Below are positions 23,330 through 32,935 of a stretch of 64,000 nucleotides of DNA, piece by piece. Origin of the DNA: Sphingomonadaceae bacterium. GTDB lineage: Bacteria > Pseudomonadota > Alphaproteobacteria > Sphingomonadales > Sphingomonadaceae. The notes below the pieces were generated by a model. That model made no database searches and was not told the origin of the DNA. It saw nothing but the letters and a program-made list of their open reading frames with translations. The stretch is taken from the NCBI GenBank assembly GCA_021300355.1, contig JAJTEF010000004.1, forward strand, positions 1 through 64,000. Direction: 5' to 3'. The first letter of the stretch is position 1; each line of letters starts with the position of its first letter. Made by a program: the position numbers and the translations under genes.

Positions 23330-24718
23330 ATGATTATCGAACCTGTGCACTCTCCCTACCGTCCTGATCCACAAATCGCCAGTCTGGGCGAAAAAATTGG
23401 TGATCCCGTGCGCGCGGCAAACTTTCCCGAGACGACATTGCGTTTTCGCAACGACCGTTGGGCGGCAACTGTTGGGCTGGATGGATATGACGACGCGGCG
23501 TGGATCCGCCATTTCGGGCGTTTTGAACCGCTCCCCGATAATATGCCCGAGCCTTTGGCGCTTAGGTATCATGGCCACCAGTTCCGCGTGTACAATCCGG
23601 AGATTGGCGATGGACGGGGATTTCTGTTCGCGCAGCTGCGTGACGGCTATGACCGGCTGCTTGACCTTGGGACTAAAGGTTCTGGCACCACCCCGTACAG
23701 CCGGCGCGGCGACGGAAGGCTGACCCTGAAAGGTGGTGTGCGTGAGATATTGGCCACCGAAATGCTGGAGGCGCTTGGGGTCAACACCTCCAAAACATTC
23801 TCGCTGATTGAAACCGGCGAAGAATTGATCCGCGGGGATGAGCCCTCGCCCACCAGATCCGCCGTCATGGTGCGGCTCAGCCATAGCCATATACGCTTCG
23901 GGACGTTCCAACGCATCGCGGCGGAGGGCAATGAAGCGCTGATGCACAAGCTCATCCATTATTGCCTCGAACATCTCTACTGCGCCGAGGTTTCCGACAA
24001 CCCCGCGGCACAGTTGTTGGGGCTCGCGGTCGATCGCGTGGCCGACCTTGCCGGGTCGTACATGGTCGCAGGCTTCGTCCACGGCGTGCTCAACACCGAC
24101 AATATTAACATCACGGGCGAAAGCTTTGACTATGGCCCGTGGCGTTTCACCGAAAAATGGGACCCAAGCTTTACGGCAGCCTATTTCGACCAATCCGGAC
24201 TTTATGCGTTCGGCCGACAAGCCGAAGCATTGCATTGGAACCTTGGGCAACTCGCGGTTGCATTGCGATTGGTGTCGGACGCACCGCCGCTGATTGCCGC
24301 ACTAGAACGCTTTCCCGACCTGTATCAACAATCGGTCATTCGCCGGTTTTTATGGCGACTGGGCGTTGTGTCGAAGGGCGCAGACGAGGATAAGCGCCTT
24401 GTCGAAGCCGCCGAACGCGCGATGGTCCGCGATCAAATCCCCATCGCCGCATTTTTCCACGGCTACAGAGGTGGAAAGACAGGCGCATTCGCAACGAAGG
24501 GGCCAGACCAAGCCGCATTTGAAGACATCTTGCGCGGTTATGCGCCAGTGAATGCATCGGACGATTATTGGGCAAGCAACCCCGTCTGCGCGATGTTGAT
24601 CGATGAGGTCGAGATGATTTGGGACGCCATTGCCCAAAAGGATGACTGGCAGCCTTTATATCGAAAACTGGCGCATATTCAGGACTTAGGCCAAGCTCTA
24701 AAACATAACGGCCAATAG
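23330..24718 (+). CDS. selO: SelO family protein adenylyltransferase (UPF0061/YdiU)
   Basis: LALRYHGHQFRVYNPEIGDGRGFLFAQLRD... DLGTKGSGTTPYSRRGDGRLTLKGGVREILATEML... GFVHGVLNTDNINITGESFDYGPW. Confidence 0.95.
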   Translation: MIIEPVHSPYRPDPQIASLGEKIGDPVRAANFPETTLRFRNDRWAATVGLDGYDDAAWIRHFGRFEPLPDNMPEPLALRYHGHQFRVYNPEIGDGRGFLFAQLRDGYDRLLDLGTKGSGTTPYSRRGDGRLTLKGGVREILATEMLEALGVNTSKTFSLIETGEELIRGDEPSPTRSAVMVRLSHSHIRFGTFQRIAAEGNEALMHKLIHYCLEHLYCAEVSDNPAAQLLGLAVDRVADLAGSYMVAGFVHGVLNTDNINITGESFDYGPWRFTEKWDPSFTAAYFDQSGLYAFGRQAEALHWNLGQLAVALRLVSDAPPLIAALERFPDLYQQSVIRRFLWRLGVVSKGADEDKRLVEAAERAMVRDQIPIAAFFHGYRGGKTGAFATKGPDQAAFEDILRGYAPVNASDDYWASNPVCAMLIDEVEMIWDAIAQKDDWQPLYRKLAHIQDLGQALKHNGQ

Positions 24719-24845
24719 CCGATGGTAACTGCGTTGGTCTCGCGCGCGAAACGGGTAAGCTGCGGCGACGAGCCAAGGTACCGCTTAAAAATCGGCACCG
24801 ATAAAGTTCTTCTAACCCATGGCCAACTAATCCTGTTTTGAAGCT

Positions 24846-24862
24846 TGGACGGCGGCCGTCCA
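24846..24862. promoter_or_regulatory. Short perfect palindrome just upstream of cobA (tggacggc-g-gccgtcca)
   Basis: 8-bp arms around one central base, ending about 10 bp before the cobA ATG (24873). Confidence 0.4.
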
Positions 24863-24872
24863 TTTTGGCGCC

Positions 24873-25640
24873 ATGGAAAAAGCACGAGTCTATTTGGTGG
24901 GCGCTGGCCCCGGTGACCCCGACCTGCTGACGGTGAAGGCTGCGCGGTTGATCGCGTCGGCCGACGTCGTTGTGCATGATGGCCTTGTCGACGCCGCGAT
25001 TATGGCGCTTATTAGCCCGTCCGCACGCCTGATTTCAGTCGCAAAAAGCCGGTCGCGCCATTCAGTCCCGCAGGATGGCATTAACGACATTCTGGTGCGT
25101 GAGGCGCAGGTTGGCCGGATCGTTGTCCGGTTAAAGGGTGGCGATCCGTTTATTTTTGGACGCGGTGGCGAAGAAGCCGAAGCCTGCCGTGATGCAGGAA
25201 TAGATGTTGAGGTTGTACCCGGCATCTCTGCGGCCATGGGCGGCGCTGCGGCCACTATGCTGCCACTCACGCACCGCGATGCCTCCAGCGCCGTCACCTT
25301 CGTCGCTGGCCAGTGCAAGGGCCTGACCGACCAGAATTGGGCTGGCCTTGCCGGTAAGGGTCGCACGCTGGTCATTTACATGGGCGTTGCGACCGCAGCG
25401 GATATTACCGAAAAGCTGATTTCCGACGGCTTGTCGCCCGATACACCCGTTGCGGTGCTCGAACGCGCGACGCGGCCCGATGCGCGCGCGATGCAAACGA
25501 TCCTCACCGATTTGGGCGACATGATTAAACGTGAAGACGTCCAATCGCCTGCGATCATCGTTGTCGGCGACGTTGTCCTCAAATCCGATGCCGAAAACCG
25601 GCTCAAACATTTTGCCAAACAGGCGGAGAAAATTGCGTGA
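24873..25640 (+). CDS. cobA: Uroporphyrinogen-III C-methyltransferase (SUMT)
   Basis: VYLVGAGPGDPDLLTVKAARLIASADVVVHDGLV... RLKGGDPFIFGRGGEEAEACRDAGI... VVPGISAA. Confidence 0.95.
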   Translation: MEKARVYLVGAGPGDPDLLTVKAARLIASADVVVHDGLVDAAIMALISPSARLISVAKSRSRHSVPQDGINDILVREAQVGRIVVRLKGGDPFIFGRGGEEAEACRDAGIDVEVVPGISAAMGGAAATMLPLTHRDASSAVTFVAGQCKGLTDQNWAGLAGKGRTLVIYMGVATAADITEKLISDGLSPDTPVAVLERATRPDARAMQTILTDLGDMIKREDVQSPAIIVVGDVVLKSDAENRLKHFAKQAEKIA

Positions 25641-25933
25641 AGTTACTTACTGGAAATGAATTGCGCTCTGGCGCTGTGACCTGGTGGACGGGCAGCGGCT
25701 GGTCGCTCCATGTTGAAGATGCGGTTGATGTCGGTGAACATGGCGAAGCCGTGCTGCATGCCGAGGAAGGCGCACGCCGTGTGAACGCGCCCTACATCAT
25801 CGACGCGGTTGCAACACCCCAAGGCCCCCGCCCCGCGCATATCAAGGACAGGGTCCGTGCGCTTGGGCCAACGGTGCGGCCAGACCTTACATTAAAACCC
25901 GCTGACCCAGCGGCAGGCGACTGGATAATCTGA
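25637..25933 (+). CDS. DUF2849 domain protein (sulfite-reductase-associated)
   Basis: Small protein MKLLTGNELRSGAVTWWTGSGWSLHVEDAVDVG... between SUMT and CysI-type reductase; 4-bp overlap with cobA. Confidence 0.82.
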   Translation: MKLLTGNELRSGAVTWWTGSGWSLHVEDAVDVGEHGEAVLHAEEGARRVNAPYIIDAVATPQGPRPAHIKDRVRALGPTVRPDLTLKPADPAAGDWII

Positions 25934-25934
25934 T

Positions 25935-27563
25935 ATGTATAAATATGACCATTTCGACCAATCGATCGTCGATGCGCGCGTTGCCGAATTTCGTGATCAG
26001 GTAAACCGGCGTATCGCGGGTGAGATTACGGAAGACCAGTTCAAGCCATTGCGGCTGATGAACGGTCTGTATCTGCAACTGCACGCCTATATGCTGCGCG
26101 TTGCCATCCCCTATGGCACGCTCGACAGCCGGCAGATGCGGATGCTTGCGCATATCGCGCGCAAATATGACCGCGATTATGGCCATTTCACAACGCGCCA
26201 GAATATCCAATATAACTGGATCAAGCTTGAGGAATGCCCGGATTTACTCGCAGAACTGGCAACGGTTGAAATGCATGCCATTCAAACGAGCGGCAATTGC
26301 ATTCGCAACATTTCGTCGGACCAATATGCAGGGGCGGCGGCGGATGAAGTGGCTGATCCGCGTCCATGGGCAGAATTGCTGCGCCAATGGTCCACATTCC
26401 ATCCAGAATTCAGCTATTTGCCGCGCAAGTTCAAGATTGCGGTCATCGCATCCCCCGAAGATCGTGCCGCCATGCGCTTGCATGACATCGGGCTAGAGCT
26501 TGTGCGTCATAACGGCGAATTGGGTGCGCGCGTATTCGTAGGTGGCGGCATGGGCCGTACACCAATGATTGCGCCAGAGATCAATCCGTTCGTTAAAGCC
26601 GACGACCTGCTGAGCTACATCGAAGCCTGCTTGCGCGTGTACAATCGCTACGGCCGCCGCGACAATATCTACAAGGCGCGTATCAAGATACTCGTCCACG
26701 AAATTGGCGCAGACGAATATCGCCGTCAGGTTGCGGAAGAATTCGCCCATGTCAAAACGCTGGGCATCGATCCGCCATTGGCAGAGCTGGAACGCATCAG
26801 CGCCTTCTTTGCACCGCCTGCATTTGATGCAGCAGACGTAGAACCCGATCGCAGCGACCCCGATTTCGCGGTTTGGCTCGATCAGAATGTGAAGCCACAC
26901 AAACAAGCGGGTTACGCAATCGTTAACATCAGCCTGAAGCCCATTGGCGGTATTCCGGGTGATGCCACATCGGCGCAAATCGATGTGATGGCTGACCTTG
27001 CCGAGCAATATGGCTTTGACGAATTGCGCGTCACCCATGCACAGAACATCGTCCTGCCACATGTGGCCAAACGGGATCTGCACGCGGTGTGGCAAGCATT
27101 GCGCGAAGCCGATTTGGCAAATGCCAATCTTGACCTGATCAGCGATATCATCGCCTGCCCCGGTCTCGATTATTGCAGCCTTGCCAACGCCCGTTCGATC
27201 CCCGTCGCACAGAAAATTGCGACGCGCTTTGCCGATATGGACCGGCAACGCGATTTGGGCGAGCTGAAGCTTAAAATCTCCGGCTGCATCAATGCCTGCG
27301 GACATCACCATGCGGGTCATATCGGCATATTGGGTGTCGACCGGAAGGGTGTTGAAAATTATCAGCTGACCTTCGGCGGCTCTGGCGCGGAAGACGTTAG
27401 CATCGGGAAAATCATTGGCCCCGGCTTTGATGAAGACGGCGTTGTCGACGCGGTCGAGAAAGCTACCGAAGTCTACAAGACGCTGCGTGAAGGCGATGAA
27501 CGTTTCATCGACACATATCGCCGTGTCGGCCTCGAACCATTTAAGGAGGCGATCTATGGTTGA
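25935..27563 (+). CDS. cysI: Nitrite/sulfite reductase hemoprotein (CysI-type)
   Basis: RNIQYNWIKLEECPDLLAELATVEMHAIQTSGNCIRNISSDQYAGAAADEV... ACPGLDYCSLANARSI... KISGCINACGHHHAGHIGILG siroheme/4Fe-4S ligand motifs. Confidence 0.94.
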   Translation: MYKYDHFDQSIVDARVAEFRDQVNRRIAGEITEDQFKPLRLMNGLYLQLHAYMLRVAIPYGTLDSRQMRMLAHIARKYDRDYGHFTTRQNIQYNWIKLEECPDLLAELATVEMHAIQTSGNCIRNISSDQYAGAAADEVADPRPWAELLRQWSTFHPEFSYLPRKFKIAVIASPEDRAAMRLHDIGLELVRHNGELGARVFVGGGMGRTPMIAPEINPFVKADDLLSYIEACLRVYNRYGRRDNIYKARIKILVHEIGADEYRRQVAEEFAHVKTLGIDPPLAELERISAFFAPPAFDAADVEPDRSDPDFAVWLDQNVKPHKQAGYAIVNISLKPIGGIPGDATSAQIDVMADLAEQYGFDELRVTHAQNIVLPHVAKRDLHAVWQALREADLANANLDLISDIIACPGLDYCSLANARSIPVAQKIATRFADMDRQRDLGELKLKISGCINACGHHHAGHIGILGVDRKGVENYQLTFGGSGAEDVSIGKIIGPGFDEDGVVDAVEKATEVYKTLREGDERFIDTYRRVGLEPFKEAIYG

Positions 27564-27978
27564 GTTTCGCTATCGCACCGATGAAGTCACTGAACAGCCA
27601 TCGGTTACGCTCGATGCCTTTTTGGACCAGTCGAACGCAACCGCAGTCCGGCTGGAACCCGATGATGATGCACGCGCACTGATCCCGTTTCTGGATCGGC
27701 TCACGCTTATCGAAGTTGCCTTCCCAAAATATCGTGACGGGCGCGGCTACAGTTCCGCGCGCATCTTGCGTGAAGCGGGTTACACCGGCGAACTGCGCGC
27801 ACAAGGCGATGTTCTGGTCGACCAAATTGCGTTCATGCGGCGCTGTGGCTTTGACAGCTTTGCACCCGAAGCGTCGTTAAATCCCGAAGCCATCGCGCGC
27901 GCGCTTTCGACCTATGACCAATTTTACCAAAAGGCCGCGGACGCCGCGGTTCCGGTTTGGAAGCTACGGCATGGGTGA
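27556..27978 (+). CDS. DUF934 domain protein (sulfite-reduction-associated)
   Basis: MVEFRYRTDEVTEQPSVTLDAFLDQ... VRLEPDDDARALIPFLDRLTLIEVAFPKYRDGRGYSSARILREAGYTGELRAQGDVLVDQIAFMRRCGFDSF. Confidence 0.9.
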   Translation: MVEFRYRTDEVTEQPSVTLDAFLDQSNATAVRLEPDDDARALIPFLDRLTLIEVAFPKYRDGRGYSSARILREAGYTGELRAQGDVLVDQIAFMRRCGFDSFAPEASLNPEAIARALSTYDQFYQKAADAAVPVWKLRHG

Positions 27979-28741
27979 ACAGGTTCGCATCGCCGACCGT
28001 ATCAACACCGCACCACGTTATACTGAGGTGGACGCCGTTCGCCTCAACAACATGTTCCGTGGGCGCGATACCGTCGAGATGCTGACCGTCTTGCTGCTTG
28101 AAAATATGTTGGGTGATGCGGCGATAGTCTCCAGCTTCGGGGCAGAGAGCGCTGTTTTGCTGCATCTGATTGCCAGCATTGATCCCGCCACGCCTACATT
28201 GTTCCTCGACACTGGGAAGCATTTTCCCGAGACGATTACCTATCGCGAGGAACTGCGCTATATCCTTGGCCTATTGGACCTGCGCATCATCGCCCCCGAC
28301 CCTGCGCATCTGGCGCAAAAGGATGGGACTGGCCTGCGCTGGTCTTATGATCCCGATGGCTGCTGCGAAATCCGCAAAGTCCTTCCGCTAAAGGCTGCGC
28401 TTGCGGGCTTTGATGCCCAGTTTACGGGCCGAAAAGCCTTTCAGTCCGCAACCCGCAAGGCGCTGCCACGGTTCGAAATCGAGGAAGGCCGCTTGAAGGT
28501 CAACCCGCTTGCCGATTGGGACAAGGCCAAGATCGAAGCCTATATGGCCGAGCACGCACTGCCTGTGCACCCTCTGGTCGCGCAGGGCTATCCGTCGATT
28601 GGCTGCTCACCCTGCACCACGAAGGTTGCGCCAGGCGAAGACCCGCGCTCGGGTCGCTGGAAGGGCTGGGACAAGGTTGAGTGCGGAATTCATGCGGCCG
28701 TCACGCCGCTGGATGACAGCGCAAACGACCCGATCTTTTAA
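27971..28741 (+). CDS. cysH: Phosphoadenylyl/adenylyl-sulfate reductase (APS-reductase type by Cys motifs)
   Basis: SSFGAESAVLLHLIASIDPATPTLFLDTGKHFPETI... DGCCEIRKVLPL ... PSIGCSPCTTKVAPGEDPRSGRW: CC + CxxC pattern. Alternative start 27914. Confidence 0.93.
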   Translation: MGEQVRIADRINTAPRYTEVDAVRLNNMFRGRDTVEMLTVLLLENMLGDAAIVSSFGAESAVLLHLIASIDPATPTLFLDTGKHFPETITYREELRYILGLLDLRIIAPDPAHLAQKDGTGLRWSYDPDGCCEIRKVLPLKAALAGFDAQFTGRKAFQSATRKALPRFEIEEGRLKVNPLADWDKAKIEAYMAEHALPVHPLVAQGYPSIGCSPCTTKVAPGEDPRSGRWKGWDKVECGIHAAVTPLDDSANDPIF

Positions 28742-28754
28742 CCGGCGCGCGCAT

Positions 28755-29156
28755 TTAATCCTTCTGGAAAAAATAGGCCTGAATGTCCGCTGCAATACGC
28801 GCGGGACGAAGTGTTTCAGCGTCGATGCAGCACCAGCTTGATTTAACCTCAGCCAACACGTCTTCACCGCGCTTGATGACCGTTTCGTAAAACGACCGAG
28901 CACCCTGCACCTTTTCAAGAACCACGGACGCGATAACGACATCATCAAGAAACGCCGGCTTCCGGTAGGTGATCTCGTGCTTCAATGCGACCCACAGATA
29001 TTTGGCAGCAGCCTAAGGCGGGGCAAGCTTGTTCCAATGCGCCAGCACTGCATCCTGCGCCCAGTTCAAATAGCGCGCGTTATTAACGTGCCCCATGAAA
29101 TCGATGTCTGAAGGCAGTACGCCGATACGGTGAAGATGCAGGTGAGCGGTTGTCAT
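28755..29156 (-). pseudogene. Acyl-CoA thioesterase (YbgC/4HBT family) interrupted by one in-frame TAG
   Basis: MTTAHLHLHRIGVLPSDIDFMGHVNNARYLNWAQDAVLAHWNKLAPP-[TAG 29013..29015]-AAAKYLWVALKHEITYRKPAFLDDVVIASVVLEKVQGARSFYETVIKRGEDVLAEVKSSWCCIDAETLRPARI; both halves in the same frame. Confidence 0.85.
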
Positions 29157-29315
29157 AAGGCTTTCATCATAAACGTTAAGAGAGGGTGCTACCGCCCTAT
29201 TGCGGCAAAACCATGAATAGATGCTGGCTATTACGGACAATGCGAAAGATTTTAAATTTCTGCGAACACCGCTTGGTTCTGACATGAACTTGCAACACCC
29301 GTTCCGCGATCCCAC

Positions 29316-29666
29316 ATGACGCATATGGACCGCCCGAAACGAAAAAGCTGGAGCGATTTGCCTGCCTATCGCTGGTCGATGGTCATTTTGGGTTGGGCGC
29401 TGATCATTACGGCGCCAGTTATCAGCTGGCTTCCAGGTCCAGGCGGTCTGGCGCAGTTTATCATCGGGCTTGGCGTGGTTCTCAAACATTCGCTTTGGGC
29501 CAAGAAGCGATATTCGCGGCTTTCAAAGATCCATCCGGAATATGCGCGCTGGGCCAATTGGGCACTGCGGCGCAACAAGGTCAAAGGCCGCCCGCCCTTT
29601 CCCGACGTCAAACGCGATATCCTGTACCTGTTCCGTCGCGACGACGTCGACATGAAAATGCCCTGA
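29316..29666 (+). CDS. Small membrane protein, PGPGW-like
   Basis: Two hydrophobic segments, WLPGPGGLAQFIIGLGVVLKHSLWAKKRYSRLSKIHPEYARWANWALRRN. Confidence 0.7.
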   Translation: MTHMDRPKRKSWSDLPAYRWSMVILGWALIITAPVISWLPGPGGLAQFIIGLGVVLKHSLWAKKRYSRLSKIHPEYARWANWALRRNKVKGRPPFPDVKRDILYLFRRDDVDMKMP

Positions 29667-29672
29667 CCTGTG

Positions 29673-29701
29673 TTGACTTTTAGCCTTTCGGACCGTATCG
29701 G
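29673..29701 (+). promoter_or_regulatory. Putative sigma70-type promoter upstream of rpmH
   Basis: ttgact - 17 bp - tatcgg upstream of the rpmH start at 29782; motif reading only. Confidence 0.4.
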
Positions 29702-29781
29702 CCACTGCAACAGAAGCGGTCGCTGCGCAGATTCGGCGGCCCTTTTCATTTCAAGACGCAAAAAATTTAAGGATTACAGTC

Positions 29782-29916
29782 ATGAAGCGCACTTTTCAGC
29801 CGAGCAATCTCGTGCGTGCCCGTCGCCACGGTTTTCGTCTCCGTATGTCGACCGCCGCTGGCCGCAACATCCTGAACGCACGTCGCGCACGCGGCCGCAA
29901 GAAACTCTCGGCTTAA
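29782..29916 (+). CDS. rpmH: 50S ribosomal protein L34
   Basis: Hand translation: [44 protein letters not shown] (44 aa); missing from the ORF track because of size. Confidence 0.99.
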   Translation: MKRTFQPSNLVRARRHGFRLRMSTAAGRNILNARRARGRKKLSA

Positions 29917-29939
29917 TCCCCGAGCAGGCGGACCGCGAA

Positions 29940-30275
29940 ATGCGCGGTTACAGCGTCATCAAAAAAAGGTCAGACTTTCTGGCCGCCAACCGGGGGAAGC
30001 GATATGCAACTCCCGGTTTTGTTTTGCTGGTTCGCGACAGACAGGACGACAATCCTGCAATCCGGCTAGGCATCACCATCACCAAAAAAGTCGGTAACGC
30101 CGTTATCCGCAACCGCATGCGCCGCCGCTTCCGCGCGCTGGCGCAGGAAATGCTCGCCGATAAAGGCAAGGCAGGCGCGGATCATATTCTAATCGGTCGC
30201 GACAGCGGCATCGAACGCGATTTCGACGCCTTGCGGGCGGATATGGTCAAGGCGTTGGGGAAACTATGCGCATGA
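29940..30275 (+). CDS. rnpA: Ribonuclease P protein component
   Basis: VIKKRSDFLAANRGKRYATPGFVLLVRDRQ... RLGITITKKVGNAVIRNRMRRRFRALAQ; follows rpmH. Start could lie slightly upstream. Confidence 0.96.
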   Translation: MRGYSVIKKRSDFLAANRGKRYATPGFVLLVRDRQDDNPAIRLGITITKKVGNAVIRNRMRRRFRALAQEMLADKGKAGADHILIGRDSGIERDFDALRADMVKALGKLCA

Positions 30276-30484
30276 TTGCAAAGCTGCTCATCTTATGCGC
30301 ACGCGCGTGGCAAATTGGGCCGTCGCGCATTTTACCGCCGACCTGCCGGTACAGCCCCAGCTGCTCGGCCTATGCAATAACGGCACTTCAAAAACATGGC
30401 GCAATTAAGGGTGGCTGGCTGGCCCTCAAACGGCTATTGCGCTGCCAACCTTGGGGTGGGCATGGATATGATCCAGTGCCATGA
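30266..30484 (+). CDS. yidD: Membrane protein insertion efficiency factor YidD
   Basis: PPTCRYSPSCSAYAITALQKHGAIKGGWLALKRLLRCQPWGGHGYDPVP. Confidence 0.97.
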   Translation: MRMIAKLLILCARAWQIGPSRILPPTCRYSPSCSAYAITALQKHGAIKGGWLALKRLLRCQPWGGHGYDPVP

Positions 30485-30516
30485 CGCCCAATTGATTGAT
30501 TAACGGGGATTTACAC

Positions 30517-32286
30517 GTGGACGATAAACGCAACCTGATTTTTGCAGTCTTGCTGACAGGCCTTATCCTGTTCGGATGGCCTTATGTCGCCAGCTATTTC
30601 TTTCCAACCCCCGCCCCTGTGACCAGCAGCGCCACGACCGCAGCCAGCCCAGCTGGCGCGGCAACGTCGGATGTGCATGTCGAGGCAGCACCTGCAAAAG
30701 CACAGGCTGTTCCGCTGAGCAGCGCGCTTCAGTCAACAGCCCGCATCTTGGTGGAAACGCCAAAGTTGAAGGGTTCGGTCAATCTTGAAGGCGCAAAAAT
30801 TGACGACCTGTTGTTGCTTACCCACCGCACCGCACTCGCCAAGGATTCGGCTCCAGTGCGCCTGTTCGCACCATCGGGCACAAAAGATGCCTATTTTGCG
30901 CGCTTTGGCTGGGCTGGCACTGGCGTAACGGTTCCTGATGATAAAACCGTCTGGACGCCAAGCGGCAATAAGCTGACTCCAACAACGCCCGTGACATTAA
31001 GCTGGACCAACACCCTTAATCAGAAGTTTGATATCGCACTGTCGATTGACGAAAACTACATGATTACCGCAAAGCAGACCTTCACCAATGGCGGCACTAC
31101 CCCAGTTGAGATCGCAAATTTTGCGTTGCTGAGCCGCACCGGGAAGCCAGCCGACGCGACATCTGGTGGATCCATATTCACGCATATCCACATTGGTCCA
31201 ATGGGCGTTTTTGACGAAAAGCCCAATTATGATTGGGGCTATGTCGACGTAGAAGAAAACAAAGGCGAAACATCCTTCACCAGCACGGGTGGATGGCTTG
31301 GCTTCACCGACAAATATTGGCTCGGTGCACTTATCCCTGACCAAAAAACGCCCGTATCGGCCAAGTTCCGTGCCAGCGGCGATGTCTATCAGGCGCAAGT
31401 CATTCCAACACGCTATACCAGCGTCGCGCCAGGTGCGTCCCTTAACAGCGGCTCGCGCCTGTTCGCCGGTGCCAAGGAGATGGCCGTTCTTGACGCCTAT
31501 GCAAAGAATCTGGGCATTCCATATCTCGACTACGCCATAGATTGGGGCTGGTTCTGGTTCATCGCCATTCCGTTCTTCTGGATCCTGCATTGGCTGTTCG
31601 GCCTTTTCGGAAACTTTGGTTTGGCCATTATTGGTCTAACGATCATCGTTCGTGGCTTCATGTACCCCGTGGCGCAGAAGCAATTTGCGTCGATGGCGCA
31701 AATGCGTGCGGTTCAGCCTAAGCTGAAGGCGCTGCAAGAGCGTTGGAAGGATGACAAGCCACGCCTGCAGCAGGAAATGATGAAGCTGTACAAGGATGAA
31801 AAGGTAAACCCGCTGGCGGGCTGCCTGCCTATCTTGCTGCAGATTCCTATCTTCTTCGCGCTGTACAAGATTCTGCTGCTGTCGATCGAAATGCGTCACC
31901 AGCCGTTCGTGCTGTGGCTGAAGGATTTGTCGGCACCGGATCCGTTGACACCGATCAACCTGTTTGGACTGCTGCCCTTTGACCCGCCATCGTTCATTGC
32001 CATTGGCATTTTGCCAATATTGCTTGGCGTAACAATGTGGCTGATGCAGCGCCTGAATCCGCAACCTATGGACGAAGTGCAAAAGCAGGTATTTGCCGTG
32101 ATGCCATGGTTCCTGATGTTCATCATGGCGCCGTTTGCCGCCGGACTTCAGCTGTATTGGGTCATGTCGAACATCGTGTCGATTGCGCAGCAAAAGTGGC
32201 TCTATTCACGCCACCCGGTGTTGCGGGAGCAGATGGCGCGTGATGCGCAAGAAAAAGCGGCAGCGAAAGCCAAGGCAAAAACGTGA
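30517..32286 (+). CDS. yidC: Membrane protein insertase YidC
   Basis: [30 protein letters not shown]... [72 protein letters not shown] start chosen; track start 30496. Confidence 0.97.
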   Translation: MDDKRNLIFAVLLTGLILFGWPYVASYFFPTPAPVTSSATTAASPAGAATSDVHVEAAPAKAQAVPLSSALQSTARILVETPKLKGSVNLEGAKIDDLLLLTHRTALAKDSAPVRLFAPSGTKDAYFARFGWAGTGVTVPDDKTVWTPSGNKLTPTTPVTLSWTNTLNQKFDIALSIDENYMITAKQTFTNGGTTPVEIANFALLSRTGKPADATSGGSIFTHIHIGPMGVFDEKPNYDWGYVDVEENKGETSFTSTGGWLGFTDKYWLGALIPDQKTPVSAKFRASGDVYQAQVIPTRYTSVAPGASLNSGSRLFAGAKEMAVLDAYAKNLGIPYLDYAIDWGWFWFIAIPFFWILHWLFGLFGNFGLAIIGLTIIVRGFMYPVAQKQFASMAQMRAVQPKLKALQERWKDDKPRLQQEMMKLYKDEKVNPLAGCLPILLQIPIFFALYKILLLSIEMRHQPFVLWLKDLSAPDPLTPINLFGLLPFDPPSFIAIGILPILLGVTMWLMQRLNPQPMDEVQKQVFAVMPWFLMFIMAPFAAGLQLYWVMSNIVSIAQQKWLYSRHPVLREQMARDAQEKAAAKAKAKT

Positions 32287-32924
32287 GCGCCGATGTCATT
32301 GCGGGAATAGCAGAACCGAACCGGATATTTTCCGGTCCGGTTACGTTCCTGAAATCAGCGCCGAAGCTGGAATTTCTGCCGGACCCAACGGTCCCAGAAA
32401 TTGCCTTTGCGGGTCGGTCGAACGTTGGCAAGTCCAGCCTGATTAATGCGTTGGTGAACCGCAACAACCTTGCGCGCGCGTCCAACACGCCGGGCCGCAC
32501 GCAAGAGCTGAACTTTTTCGATGTTGGTGAGCCGGCACTGTTCCGCATCGTCGACATGCCGGGCTATGGCTATGCCAAAGCCCCCATCAAGACGGTTCAG
32601 CAATGGCGTTACCTGATTAACGACTATCTGCGTGGCCGCGCGGTGTTAAAGCGTGTGTTTGTGCTGATCGACAGCCGCCATGGCATTAAAGAAGTCGACC
32701 ATGAAATCATGAAAATGCTCGACGCGGCTGCGATCAGCTACCGGATTGTGCTGACCAAGACCGACAAGATCAAAGCGTCTGAGCGCGAAGCGGTTGAGGC
32801 GGACACCATGGCAAAACTGCGCAAGCATGTCGCAGCCTATCCCGAACTTTCGGTGACATCGGCGGAAAAGCGCGGGGGCATTGATGAATTGCGCGCGGCT
32901 GTGTTGGAAGCCGTCGCTTCTTAG
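32283..32924 (+). CDS. engB: Ribosome biogenesis GTPase YihA/EngB
   Basis: [42 protein letters not shown]... [12 protein letters not shown]... LTKTDK; 4-bp overlap with yidC. Confidence 0.96.
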   Translation: MSADVIAGIAEPNRIFSGPVTFLKSAPKLEFLPDPTVPEIAFAGRSNVGKSSLINALVNRNNLARASNTPGRTQELNFFDVGEPALFRIVDMPGYGYAKAPIKTVQQWRYLINDYLRGRAVLKRVFVLIDSRHGIKEVDHEIMKMLDAAAISYRIVLTKTDKIKASEREAVEADTMAKLRKHVAAYPELSVTSAEKRGGIDELRAAVLEAVAS

Positions 32925-32935
32925 GGTCAGGACCT

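Noticed and set aside
23252-24250. 332-aa minus-strand ORF antisense to selO
   Set aside because: selO is clearly coding on the plus strand; antisense ORF has no family resemblance.
24719-24872. SAM-type riboswitch upstream of the sulfur cluster
   Set aside because: I looked for SAM-II-like or S-box features by eye and saw none; only the short palindrome remains. A covariance-model scan would be decisive.
29157-29489. Possible longer thioesterase N-terminus (ORF to 29489)
   Set aside because: The extension is antisense to the 29316..29666 membrane protein and lacks thioesterase similarity; natural start is MTTAHLHLHRIG at 29156.
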